A DNA stretch of 64,000 nucleotides from Acholoe squamosa (GCA_949317995.1 OX439044.1:17942641-18006640); one strand, 5' to 3'. Numbered from the stretch's first letter, positions 37,815 to 49,341 are shown. A program made the numbers and translations. Notes: generated from the sequence alone by a model not told the origin.

Positions 37815-40800
37815 ATGGGTAAGTCTCGAATTCTTTGTTCATTTGCTAAGTTCTATTCATAGTTGAGTGGTTGCTAGCTGGGTTGGGTGGTACACTTTCG
37901 CCCCCCTCCCGACCCGGGGGCCCCAATTTAAAAGACTAGCCCCTAGCATTTGCCCCCCAGCCACCCCCCCCCACACACACACACATACAAACATTCGACG
38001 CTACTCTTAACCCCATGCCACCTTAGAAGGCTTACTATTTATTTTGTCATCCACAAACCTATTCCGATTTTCCCTATCATTTTTAACACTTTTTTCTACA
38101 ATATATTCCATGACTTGTGCCAAGGGCTGAATCATAGAGTATGCTATGCTTTTTTAGGTATCTTTTGACCCCCCTTTTTCTTTTATTATTTTAGAACCGT
38201 ACCCCGCCCCCCCCGCTGTGTGATATACTTTATGGATGGATCGCCCCCAAAAGGTCCAGATTTTGAAGCTGTAATTTATAGGTATCTTGTAGTTGCAGTG
38301 AAACAATGGTACTTACAAATGTACAAATCCCGGGGGGCCACTCACCAAACTATTGAATACCATGTGTGAACATGATTTCAAGGGAAAGGGGCCCTTTTTG
38401 GGCCCTAGGCATTGGCCCTCGAGGGCTCTTGATTAGGGGTGCTTTTAGGCAATTTTGAAGGAAAAGGGGGTAATTTCTAGACCACATATGCTCTGAGCTC
38501 TAACGTTTTTTTTATGTCAAAATGGGTTAATTTAGGTAGATGTCATAGTGTTTTTTTTTTTTTTTATGAATGTCATTTTCTACGGTTAGGTGGGTATTTT
38601 TGTAGGGTCGTCTTTTATTAGGGTATTGTATTTGTCATTTTCCCTTGATTAAGGGTCAAATCTATGAATATTTCTACCCGTGAATAGGGTACCAAATCCA
38701 AGGGCTTGTTCACACATAGAAACTATAGAACAGATAGGCAGTGCCCCCCCCCCCCCAGAGTACAAATACACTGGAGTAGTATCCGTTAGAGGACATAGCA
38801 ATGCCATGATGCCATCTAGTGAGAAACCTATGAACTGACTTTCAGAGAAGTAGGAGGGACGGGTCGTGGTACTGGCATCAGTATCTTACACAACGTTTTC
38901 TAAATTCACCCCATGTTCTGCCTAGGTGAACAGATGTTATACTCAGGATTTTGAATGAGAACAGAATTTAGTCGAGTCAGCTCTCACAGTTTGTCTTTTT
39001 TACAACTAAATATATGCTCCAGTCTAATTGATGATATTCCACTCTAGGATTCCACTGCATGGCTATCACTGTCGGTCCCTGCACTCAGCTACAAAAGAGA
39101 ACGTCACCTGTTTTCTCACTTAAGATTCACTGTCCTTATCTAGAGGCCCTTCAGATACAACCCAATATGATAAGTATAATTATATTCGCACCACCAAGAG
39201 CTTAAATGTTGTGTTATGTGCAGAGCAGAGCAGAGCCTTTAGTATAGCCTTTTACCACAGTGGGCATGCAGAACACAAGACTCAATATCTTTTATCGACT
39301 CTATTAGGCCTAAAAAAGCTTGGGTTTCTGGCTGCTCTAGCTATTTAACTTTTTTATTTGGATCCCTGATTTGGTAGGTCGATCTTACAATAAGAATCTA
39401 AATACGAATGAGGTCAAATAAAGGGAAATGGAAGTTCTAAGCATATGAAAGCCATTTAGCATTTTTAAGTAACAGCTGTATGGTGGTGCTCTGAGGGTCA
39501 ATACAGAAACCCTCAGCGTACAGAGTCTCTGGAAGTATTGTGATTAAATTTCCTATGTATTATTATACATTTCTCATACCAAAAGCAATGGTACACTTTA
39601 CCAGAAAATGGATTTGGAAACAATTTTGAACAGTAGAAGGTGAACCCAATCAGTAGAAACCGTAATTTAGGAACCCAATGGTTAGTGTTTGCAAACCTTT
39701 AGTGATAACAGTCTTTTTTTCTATTCTTTTGAAGCTGGAACAGTGAATTATGGCTATGAAGCCCTAGCTGAAGAAGAAGACACAGAAATACGGTTGAGTG
39801 GAAGAGATTCGCAAGGGACCAACTCACACTCAGACCTCCTCCGAACAGCAGTTAATGCCATCACAGCCAATCAGGAAAATGTATTTACAGGGGTTCTAGA
39901 TGTTGTGCAAGACCACCACAGACAGAAACTCAAACAGAAAACATTACTCTGCTATGGAGTATATGCACTTGTTTTCGCAGGCCTTGTTGCAGGGGTTGGT
40001 AGCCTTATGTTTGTATCAATAAAGGCTGGAATAGTATTCATAGCACTCATTGGTCTGTCAGTGTTGGCGATTCTGATCTTTCTTCTTATGTTGGTGTATG
40101 TTTGCTTTGGGAAGTCACATAAGGTCATTAACTGGAGACTGAAACATGCTGCAAGATACATCAATGTCTGTCAGGTATCTGAAGAATACACCAAATTAAT
40201 GCTCCCAAACTTTAGTCATGAGGTGCAGCAAGTGTGCCACTGTCAATTGGCTGGTAGTTCTGGAGACAGTTTTGGATTCTTCCCCTCCTTCAGTGCCAAT
40301 GTGTCACCGTGTAGCAGAAAACCAATACCTTTCACTCAGGATGTAGATATGAACCTGTTCTATGATGCTTTAGTACTTAGGGAGGACAACCTCATTGATA
40401 TAGGCCAGCCAGGATTCTGTTGGGTACAAATCAACCAAGATGAATTGCTGACAGATGTTGGTGAGTCGTTCATAAAGGACTGCCTTGTTCCACATCCACA
40501 AATACCAGGGATGTTATTTCTATCAGGCAGAGCTGTGTCAGAGAAGATAGGGTCCTTCATTCCAACTGATAGAAGGAATGTATCCTACAACTATCCTGCC
40601 ATTACCTACAAGACTGAAATCAAAGGCCCTCAAGGTAGATTCAATTTTGATGTTGATGTTGTGTTTGGCATCAAATTGAGCTTGTGGCCTGATGTTGCTG
40701 AGGACTGGCCAGAAAGAGTAAGAGATAAACTTCCTGGAAATGTCATCCAATCTATACAATCATTGGGATGCTACATTGTTCACAAGCACTGCAGTGGGTC

Positions 40801-41551
40801 AGACTTTCACCTCAATCATAAGAACCATGCCTTGGACTGGAGAATTACATTTGCTGAAGCTGAAAGTTTGCTCTTCAAGTACCATGCCTCAAAGGAGGCC
40901 CTTAAGATTTGTTATATCATTTTGAAATTTACCTTGAAAAACTACAGCAATGTCTCAAAGAGGTCTCTCCCTGCACTGAAATCCTACCACCTAAAGACAG
41001 TGTTTCTGTGGTTTGCTGAGGAAGGACATACTACCTATGACCTGGTAGAGGCAAAGAACAATGGCAACCTTGCCAATCTGTTCCTACTGCTGATTGAGAA
41101 ATACGAAGATGTCCTTGAGAGAGGCCAACTTCCCCACTATTTTATGCCTTCAGTGAACGTCATTGCATCCTATTCCAAGGAGGAGTTGTCAGCAGCAGTT
41201 AAAATCCTAAAGAGACTTAGGCGCAGGCCCATCCTCACCATAGAAGCATTTGACCATGCGTGGATCAATGAGAAGAGGTACACTATAATGATGCTCTCAT
41301 TGTTCATTTTCATAGTCATTGCAACAGCTCTCCGCGCGGCCTTTCCTACCTCAGACTTCTCGAATTCAGATGAATCTTTCCTTGATCTAGTGGGAGAGAA
41401 AAATAGGGATCTTCTGAAATACAACTCTGATACTCGGCTGAAGTTCCTCCGCTGTCTCCAGGAGAAGTACCACGAGTTGGCTGAAAAGTTCAGCACAGCT
41501 GACCCAGAACCCGCCATCTTATATTGTCGGCAGAAGCTAGGACTGAAATAA
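37815..41551 (+). CDS. Membrane-anchored cGAS-like/Mab-21 nucleotidyltransferase, copy 2
   Basis: Exon 1 is ATG plus G at 37815-37818 followed by a perfect GTAAGT donor. Exon 2 is 39735-41551 after TTCTTTTGAAG, giving about 606 residues starting MAGTVNYGYEA. The open frame extends upstream to 39689, but that stretch is the intron's pyrimidine tract. The acidic N-terminus is followed by the conserved helix LLRTAVNAITANQENVFTG. Membrane helices lie at about 72-95, 98-125 and 517-534. The nucleotidyltransferase signature is Gly175-Ser176, Asp204/Asp206 and Asp309. The C-terminal blocks WRITFAEAE and LKSYHLKTVFLWF are intact. The tail after the last helix (SDESFLDLVGEKNRDLL...) matches copy 1. 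It is the best preserved of the three. Expected role: intracellular nucleic-acid or other danger sensing with cyclic-dinucleotide output, by analogy only. It could instead be a non-catalytic Mab-21 protein. Confidence 0.87.
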
Positions 41552-41722
41552 TGGCACAATATACAGACACATGACAGGATTCATATCATGTACTAATATG
41601 CATCAAATGTTTAACATTAATATTCGTCTAGATGGCTAAGTGCAATTTCTCAGGAACATATATCTGGACATATCTGAAATTAGCTCATCCACCATATGCA
41701 TGTAATATGGTAAAGTTATGAC

Positions 41723-41728
41723 AATAAA
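41723..41728 (+). terminator. Candidate poly(A) signal of copy 2
   Basis: AATAAA lies 172 bp downstream of the copy 2 stop codon, a normal 3' UTR distance. No downstream element is tested. Confidence 0.45.
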
Positions 41729-42971
41729 TTTTGAAAAGGCTTGACTAATTGTGGACAGATGAGGGGAAAGGATCCTCCGAGGTAAAATGTGAAATTTAAG
41801 ATTGATGTTACCAGCTTAAAATGAGGTATAACCCATGAATATAGCCCTTCTAGTCTTGGAGATATTGCTTCACGAATATGGGATGACATGACTGCATCAA
41901 AACAACCAATAAGCTCTATCATTCATTGGTTTAATTGAATCAGGCATCTAATTAGCATAATGGTTTGAATAATTAATTACAAAATGACCATCTCTTTCCA
42001 TACATTTGGGCATAGCTTTGGATCTAGAAATGCTATCTTTATGCTTTTTCAGCATATGAATCTCCATGAATCATTCTATCTGTCGACATTATTTTTTTCC
42101 TATTTGGAGTATGATTTTGGTTACCATGGCAATACATTTCTCTTAGAACCCTTATTTAGGCCTTGTTTTGGATTCAAAGCGTTCCATTTACATTCCAATT
42201 GTATAGGAAGTGTCAAGAAATAGAACGTTTTTGAGAAAACCATCTTTTTCAGTGTAAAAAAGTACATAATAACAATTTTTTTGTCTATTTTTCACATTTT
42301 TAGCCTCTGTAGCTCCCCTAGTGGCCAAATCCAGTACTAAAAATCCCACAGGGAGGGCCCTTTCCCTTCATTTGCCCACGATTTATAAAGGGTTAATGTA
42401 TACAATTTCTGTATTCTACACGACTTCTGTATCCTGGAAGGGAAAAGATGATAATTAATAAAATTTGTAATTAGACCATGGATAGACCTCCCTCCTATAT
42501 GTGACTATGAATGAAGCCAAAATATCCAACAAACAGTGAATAAACAAATTTTATAAACGTCATAATACGTATCTAAACCGAGAAGTATTAACATTGCATA
42601 GAAACGTTTCTGGACAAAAGTCATTCCAACCCGAAAATTATGTTGTCTCATTCTGTCTCCCCGTCTTCTCCCTCTTCCTGTCTATCCAGTCGATCTGACG
42701 GCACATTTAAACATAATCCTAGTGCACACGTTTATTGACATACTATGTACATAGTTTATGCTAATTGAACACCTGGCAATAGATCTACACACGAAGTTCA
42801 CAGACCGATTTAATACACAGAAATAGTCGAGTCTCAAACATGGGACAAACATAATCATTGTTTTGTTCCCACCGCTCCCTATGCAGTTATAGTGGTCAGA
42901 ATTTCAGCCAAACTTATGCAGTGGAACCAAGGCATAAGTAAGCTCTAATAGTTTCGCCTCCCTGGTCCCTA
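41729..42971. other. Intergenic spacer after copy 2
   Basis: AT-rich. No exon, RNA gene or clear repeat recognised. Confidence 0.45.
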
Positions 42972-42975
42972 TTAA

Positions 42976-43172
42976 CCCTTTGAGGTCCTGACCATGGGGA
43001 CGGCCCCTGAAAAAAGTATAGCTCCTAGAGGACGAGCTTATTTTCAATTCCTAAACAAATCCTATATAATGGGCGTCAACTATAGTCGACGCTAGGCCCA
43101 CCATGGTGTCGACTATAGTCAATGCTAGGCCTACCAAGGTGTCGACTATAGTCGATCCTAGCCCTCAATGGG
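42976..43172. mobile_element. TTAA-flanked MITE with internal palindromic repeats, 197 bp
   Basis: TTAA at 42972-42975 and 43173-43176 flanks ends CCCTTTGAGG and CCTCAATGGG, which are inverted repeats with one mismatch: the piggyBac-type pattern. Inside, about three copies of a 42-bp unit each carry the palindrome TCGACTATAGTCGA or a variant, with CTAGGCCYACCAWGGTG between. No coding content. Confidence 0.65.
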
Positions 43173-43176
43173 TTAA

Positions 43177-44200
43177 ATGTGTTAATGTGTGCAATGCAGA
43201 TATAACCCACATCCGTATCCTGCCCATCTTCTCGTCCTCTCCGTCCTCCAGAACGACTGTGACTTCAGGATGAAGCTGTCGCAACATTGGAGCCACATAT
43301 ATTGTTGTAAAATGCCTGTACGTAAATTGATCTATATTATTCTACTCCAGTTATCTGATATTCACTATGAAATCCTGCCCACCTAACAGAAATACGTTAC
43401 TTTAACTCAGAATAAGGTTCCTAAAGTTATCTAACGCTTAAAACCTTTTGACATGTGTGCCCACTTTCTATTTGCTTCAATAAATTTCTCATATATATCT
43501 ATGACCATCTAATCGATATTTGATAACGGCCAATGTGTCCCCTCATTATCAATATTACTTAAAAGAAATCACCCTTATTAGGATACTCTGTATGGTTGAC
43601 AAAATGACACTAATTACCATCAGAATAATATCTTATTAACTTCAGAGAGAAAAATGCTGTACAGTCTAACAAGATCATCTCAAGGACTGAATATTTAATA
43701 GTACTAACCCACACCTCATATGAACCAAGACATATTGAAATATACCTTAATACCCCGCATATAAGACGTGGCTTGTATGAGGATGGACCGCTACTGCGTC
43801 TTATAAAGCATCAGCATAAGTTGGCCTTACGCCTTTATAGGTTTCTGATATCATATCATTGTATAAGAGTGTTTCAAATCAATCCCAGGTGCATCAAATA
43901 GATTTTCCTGTAACTCCCTTCCTTTGACTTGTACGCGGGTGCGCCTTATGCGTGGGTTATTTCGGTATAGGGAGGTTTCTTGTTTGCTATGTGTGCGCGG
44001 CCATCTTAGTCCTGATCTCGGAATCTCTCGCAAGATTATGTAGGTACCATACTTGCAAGTAGCATGATGACATGCCAGGAACAAGCGAGGTTGCTAGACC
44101 AGAGCAGGAAATCACTGATGTCAGCATGCAAGTGCTCCTCTCGGGAACAAGTCCTGTTCCGTAAGGTCGCTATATATACGGTATACACCTCGGTCACTAG
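43177..44200. other. Intergenic spacer before copy 3
   Basis: No gene recognised. Short open frames overlap on both strands without motif. Confidence 0.45.
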
Positions 44201-44352
44201 GTCATATATAGTGAACGTACGGTTTTGGTTTCGCAAACATCATCCTGACCTAGTCAAACAGTATCACAAAGAGATGCGACCGACCAACAGACGATGAGGC
44301 TGAACTATACCATAATTATCTTCACTATATATAGGGGATACGTTATTGGTAT

Positions 44353-44429
44353 ATGTGTTATAGATATGTAAACTGTAAGGTGGCTTGGTTATCCTCTGAG
44401 CTGAGACATTTAGCTTGAAAACGACCATA
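44353..44429 (+). promoter_or_regulatory. Copy 3 leader block homologous to the copy 2 leader
   Basis: GATATGTAAACTGTAAGGTG and the following GGCTTGGTTATCCTCTGAG correspond position by position to 37748-37790. The homology runs to the start codon and stops there, where the copy 3 sequence turns into a G run and a tandem repeat. Confidence 0.55.
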
Positions 44430-47400
44430 ATGGGGGGTCTTGATGGGGGGTCCACATGTCACATGTCAATTTCAAGGAAAGGCCATGTCACATGTCACTA
44501 ACCTTTTCCTTCCCTATGTCCTTGTCACTAAGCTCCATGTCACATGTCGATTTTAAGGAAATGCCATGTCACATGTCACTAAATTTCTATTTCCCCATGT
44601 CCTTGTCACTAAGCTTCATGTCACATCGATTTTAAGAAAAGGCCATGTCACCCTGTCGAATTTAGGGGTCTAGACCCATATAATGGGTAAGTGATTGACT
44701 TTTCCTTTACTGATTGTGTTAACATTTTAATGAGAAAGCAGTCGCTCAATCACTTGATTTAATGTAAGTCCTCTCCCTCCTTTCCTCGTTTGAAGGGATT
44801 GTAGCAATAAAATTAATGAGACTGAGTAAGCCCAGTCCAAGATACCCTTATTTGAAATATAGTCACCAAATATTTTCAACTAATAGTAACAGCCCACACC
44901 ACCATCTGCTGAGTCCTGAGACATTGTATGTACTGTAATGTAGTGGTATACGGTCACTGTGAGTCCCTTTACACCAGAAATTCCTCAAGCCATGCTTATT
45001 TTGCCTGCAATTCATTTAGTAACATGATTTCGTCACCCCTACAAGTAGCAATATATCTCTAGATGCCATATCAATGCAATCTAGGATGCCATGACGCCAC
45101 AAAAGTCGTAAAATAGTTCCTGATGTGAAACTGTTCGGCACCCTTTTATAACGTATACCAGTATGTGTGTCTGTGCATCATTTGAAGCTGAAATAACACT
45201 AGGACTATAAAGTCAAAATTCCACCACAGTGGAACGTGGGTCTACGCCACATTCCATGAACTTGATGAAGGCATCCATCCCTTGAGGGTGAAAGGCCGGC
45301 TGAATCGACTGTGTGGAGATCATTGCAAGTCTCAATACTCCCTACTCTGTTTTGGCAAATTTCCAAACTAGAACATTAACCCCTGTTGATCATTTACAAC
45401 TCAAATTTCCTTCAGTGCATGCAGACCTGTTTTGGTGTTTGCTTCATCACCAAAATCTAAATTCGGGGATGACTGCTCTGATCCCAGATGCATTGAAAAC
45501 ATGGAAGGTCCGAAACTAGTCAGCGGTGACAATACTGACAGTACAGAGTCATCATATTGACGACTCAGGTCGTCAGGATGATGACCTACAGTCGTCATTT
45601 TGACTACCTAAAGTTGTAGTTTTAGGTATCATCAACTTGAGGACCTAAACATGGTCACCGCTGACTAGTTTCGGATCTTCCATGTTTTCAGTGTGTATCC
45701 CCCAGGTTCTAATAGATGGTGCCACCTCTCAGGGACAAGACCGATAGATCGACACTTTAGGCACTTGGGCATATTTCTCAATGGTAAACGATCAACTTTT
45801 TGTACTTGGGCCAAGGGAAATTCTATTTCAGAGAGGGGGACTCTTTTGATGGTGGTAGACTAATTTCTGTAATTAGCAGTTGTAAATAGTTTAACATACT
45901 GTTGCCGGCATGTAAATAATTTTGTGTTATGCAATATTAAGATGATCCCCAAACGAGGTAAAATTATCTGTATTTTTATAATCTATATAGAGTATATTGG
46001 TTCCACTGCGGGGTCGGTTTGGCGAATTTTCGTTAATCCGACGATTTATCATATTGCAAAGTTATAGCAAAACTTCGCCCCAACCGATGGTAGTGGAAGC
46101 AGTGCGTCTTCCACTATATAGCCGATTTTCGGGGCCATCCACAAATGACGTCATGCTAGCAGAAGGAGCGGGGGGTGGGTCAGGCTCAGCATGACGGAAT
46201 TAATTTTCCACATACTTTCAACATTGCAAAATTGGCAAAAATAACCGGACAATGGGGGAGGGGGGATCAAAAATGGTCAAACTTTGCATGACGTCATTTA
46301 TGGATTGCCCCTTACAATTGAGAAACACCCCAGTCAACAAAAAACGTTGCAAAACGTTTCAGAACGTTTCCCTATGGCTCCTTATCATGGCAAAACGTTT
46401 TAAAACGTTAAAACTAGGACGTGCCACTTAGTCTGGGATCCTGACCGGAAATACCTAGCTGCTAAATCCTGTTGGGTAAGGATATTTTTTATGCCCCATA
46501 TAAGGTCTAGGCAGTGTTCAAAAAGGATTTTTTTGCCAAATATTGTGCACAATTTTGACCCAATCTTCAATCTGCAACAGTGGAGGACCCACTCAATTCT
46601 ACAGCAGTGGAGGTAATACCTTCAAACCTGGTTATCAAAACCCAGGTACATCATTTGCAAATACAAGTCATGTTTTTAAAAAGTCTGTCTCTACCCATTC
46701 TTAGCTGGAGCGGTGAATTATGGCTATGATGGTGATATCGATGAAGATACAGCAACATGGTTGAGTGGAAGAGATTTTCCAGAGACCACGCCAACGAGAT
46801 CAGATTCAGACCTCCTTCAAGCAGCAGTGAATATCATTACAGCCAATCAGGAAAATGTCTTTACAGGTGTACTCGATGTTGTTCAGGAGCACCACAGACA
46901 GAAACTCAAACTGAAAACTATGATCTGGTACCTACTGTGTGGACTTGTATTTTTTAGACTTGCTGCAGTATTATGTGGCTTGGTATTGTGGTACTCCATA
47001 CCAGTTGGGTTAGCACTTGTGGCTCTCTTATTGCTGTTAATATTGGCAATTGTTAGCTTACTCCTTAGCTATTGTATATGTTGCCGCTGTAAGTCACCCA
47101 GGGTCATCAACTGGAAACTGATGCATGCTGCAAGGTACGTCACTGTCTGTCAGGTGTCTGAGGAATGTACCCAATTAATGTTACCAAACCTCAGCCCTGA
47201 GGTGCAGGAGGTGTGCCACTGTCAACTAGCTGGTAGTTCTGGAGACAGCTTTGGATTCTTCCCCTCTTACAGTGCCAATGTGTCAAAGTGTAGCACAGGA
47301 GTTGTACCTTTCAGACAAGATGTAGATATGAACTTGTTCTATGATGCTTTAGTCTTAATGGAGCAGAACCTTGTGGACATAGGCCACCCAGGATTCTGTT

Positions 47401-48341
47401 GGGTAGAGATTAACCGGGGAGATCTGATGACAGGTGTGGGGGAGTTATTCTTAAACAACTGCCTTGTCCACCATCCTCAAATTCCAGGGAAGCCATATCT
47501 ATCAGGCAGACTTGTGTCAGAGAAGATAGGGTCCTTTATTCCAACTGACAGAAGGAATGTATCCTACAATTATCCTGCCATTACCTACAAGACTGTGATT
47601 GAAGGTCCTCAAGGTAGATTCAATTTTGATGTGGATGTCGTGTTTGGCATTAAAATGAAATTGTGGCCAGAAGTGGCTAGGTTATGGCCAGACAGAGTAA
47701 GAGATAAACTTCCTGAAGATGTCATCCAAGCTGTGCAGTCTCTGGGCTGTTATATAGTTCACAAGCACTGCAGTGGTTCAGAATTCATCTTTGAACATCA
47801 GGATCATGACCTAGACTGGAGGATTACCTTTGCAGAAGCTGAAAGTTTGCTTTTCAAGCACCATGCCTCAAAGGAGGCCCTCAAGGTTTGTTACATCATT
47901 GTAAAGTTTGTCTTGAAAACCTACATCAAAAACTCTAGTAAGTCTCTCCCTGAACTGAAATCCTACCACCTGAAGACAGTGTTTCTTTGGTTTGCTGAGG
48001 AGGGACATACTTCCTATGACTTGGTGGAAACCAAGAACAATGTCAATCTTGCCAATTTGTTTCTACTGCTCATCGAGAAATATGAAGATGCCCTTAGAAA
48101 AGGAGAACTTCCCCACTACTTTATGCCATCAGTAAACATTATTGTATCCTACACCAAGGAAGAGATGGCAGCAGGCATTAAAGCCTTCAAGAGACTAAGG
48201 CGGTGGCCCATCCCCACCATAGAAGCCTTTGACCAGACATGGATCAATCAGACGAAGAACACCATAATGGCGCTCTCAATGCTAATAATACCAGTCCTTT
48301 TATTTTGTGTCAAAGAAGCCCTTCAGTCTTTATACCAATAG
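44430..48341 (+). CDS. Membrane-anchored cGAS-like/Mab-21 protein, copy 3, C-terminally truncated
   Basis: Exon 2 is 46705-48341 after acceptor CCATTCTTAG. The homologous first exon is ATG at 44430. The usual GTAAGT is replaced by a G run, and the nearest in-phase donor is the weak GTCTTG at 44437, which would give ATG GGG G and a protein of about 547 residues (MGAGAVNYGYDGD...). Two N-terminal membrane segments lie near 72-130, ending in a CICCRC cluster. Gly179-Ser180, Asp208/Asp210 and Asp313 are all present, and the Mab-21 C-half is complete. The third helix ends at SLYQ and a stop, so the tail of about 65 residues found in copies 1 and 2 is absent, and the DNA after the stop shows no trace of it. 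The open frame is otherwise intact over 1.6 kb, so recent or ongoing function is plausible. The start exon is the least certain part. Confidence 0.75.
44444..44665. repeat. Tandem repeat in intron 1 of copy 3, about 98-bp unit
   Basis: CCATGTCACATGTCACTAA, a TTTCCTTCCCTATGTCCTTG-type stretch, then GTCACTAAGCTCCATGTCAC and a TCGATTTTAAGGAAA stretch repeat about 2.3 times. The array begins within 20 bp of the expected splice donor. Confidence 0.8.
45495..45689. mobile_element. Palindromic MITE in the copy 3 intron, 195 bp
   Basis: 36-bp terminal inverted repeats with a single mismatch: GAAAACATGGAAGGTCCGAA... at 45495-45530 and its complement at 45654-45689. The middle contains smaller GACGACTCAGGTCGTC-type hairpins. 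No coding content; superfamily unassigned. Confidence 0.8.
46131..46311. mobile_element. TIR element with CRE-like palindromes, 181 bp
   Basis: The ends GGGGCCATCCACAAATGACG... and ...CGTCATTTATGGATTGCCCC match at 24 of 26 positions as inverted repeats. Both arms contain TGACGTCA, the consensus of a CREB/ATF site. It lies about 400 bp before exon 2 of copy 3. No target duplication is obvious. Confidence 0.7.
46328..46437. mobile_element. Possible small MITE with ACGTTT repeats
   Basis: Starts CCCAGTCAACAAAAAACGTT and ends AGTCTGGG. AAAACGTTT-like palindromic words recur five times. The start resembles the CCCAGTAAAY end of the element at 10505-11192. The inverted repeat is short, so confidence is limited. 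Confidence 0.35.
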
Positions 48342-48549
48342 TGCAAAGGGCACTTCTCCCTTTTGGGTGTTGTGAATAATGAATATTTGGCAACTTGCAA
48401 AATATGCATTGATTCAAACTGTCACAGTTTTCTGCAGACCTTGCAGATGTGTGTCATGTGAAATAGACAATAATTTTCGTCGGACAAGAAAATTCCAGGT
48501 GGCCTATACTGCAAGAAAATTGCTACCAAATTATTTGAAATGGTCGAAA

Positions 48550-48589
48550 GTGAGTGTTGGAAAAAAATTTTTTTTCTTCCAACACTCAC
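48550..48589. repeat. Perfect hairpin downstream of copy 3
   Basis: GTGAGTGTTGGAA at 48550-48562 is exactly complementary to TTCCAACACTCAC at 48577-48589 around an A/T loop, about 210 bp after the stop codon. It could form a stem in a 3' UTR or be part of a small repeat. Confidence 0.6.
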
Positions 48590-49341
48590 TCGAGTATAAA
48601 ACGATAAAAAAAAATCCATGGGATTTTTTTTTATTATTCCTTCTTGACCGTTAATGGAATGAGTAGGAAAAGGAAAAATCGCAGATTGCGAGCTAGCTGA
48701 CCAGAAACTGCTGAACTTGTCAGGGTTTACCCCTACCTATGCACTATAAATACCACTGGTGAGCCTGGTCAAGGCTTTTGAATATATTAAAAGAAAAGGT
48801 CAGACCACAATGATTAAAGTCATTCGGGTATAGAAAATTAAAAATATGAGCATTCACTCCCCTAGATACACCTGATGAGGCACCGTGAGGGCTAAAGCAC
48901 TCTAAGACATCAATTCTGTTAATGTAAATAAATACCCTACCTGCACTTTGGGTAATCTCACACCCAGGTTTTTTGGTTTTATTGAAAACCTTTAAATTCA
49001 CAAAAGTTGCATCCTGAAGGGATCTCTTTTGTAGTTTAAATTTTTATAGTGTCCACAAAGAGTTTTATGGTTGCTTTTCACTGATCCAATAAACAACCCT
49101 GGCCAATCACCAGAGGCGGTAAATCCGTGCGGACAAGGTTTCAGTAAGAGGGTAGTGTTGGGACATTGCCCCTCGTCTACTGGAAACACAACATTTTTTT
49201 AGCCTAACTATAAATTCAGACACAAAATGTCATTCCTTACACTGCCCTCCTTTCTAATTGTTCTAAATAGTAGAGTGTGCCTTGCATTGGGCCGTTTCCC
49301 TTCATATTCATCAATTTCCGGTTGTATATTTATAGAAATAT
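48590..49341. other. Spacer between copy 3 and the LTR
   Basis: No coding sequence recognised. The stretch at 48870-48990 (GGCACCGTGAGGGCTAAAGC...AAATAAATACC) resembles the 3' end of a non-LTR or Penelope-type repeat, but this is only an impression. Confidence 0.35.

Noticed and set aside
39689-39734. In-frame upstream start for copy 2 giving 14 extra residues
   Set aside because: The stretch is the pyrimidine tract and acceptor of intron 1; exon phase and the ATGG|GTAAGT exon at 37815 give a better start shared with the paralogues.
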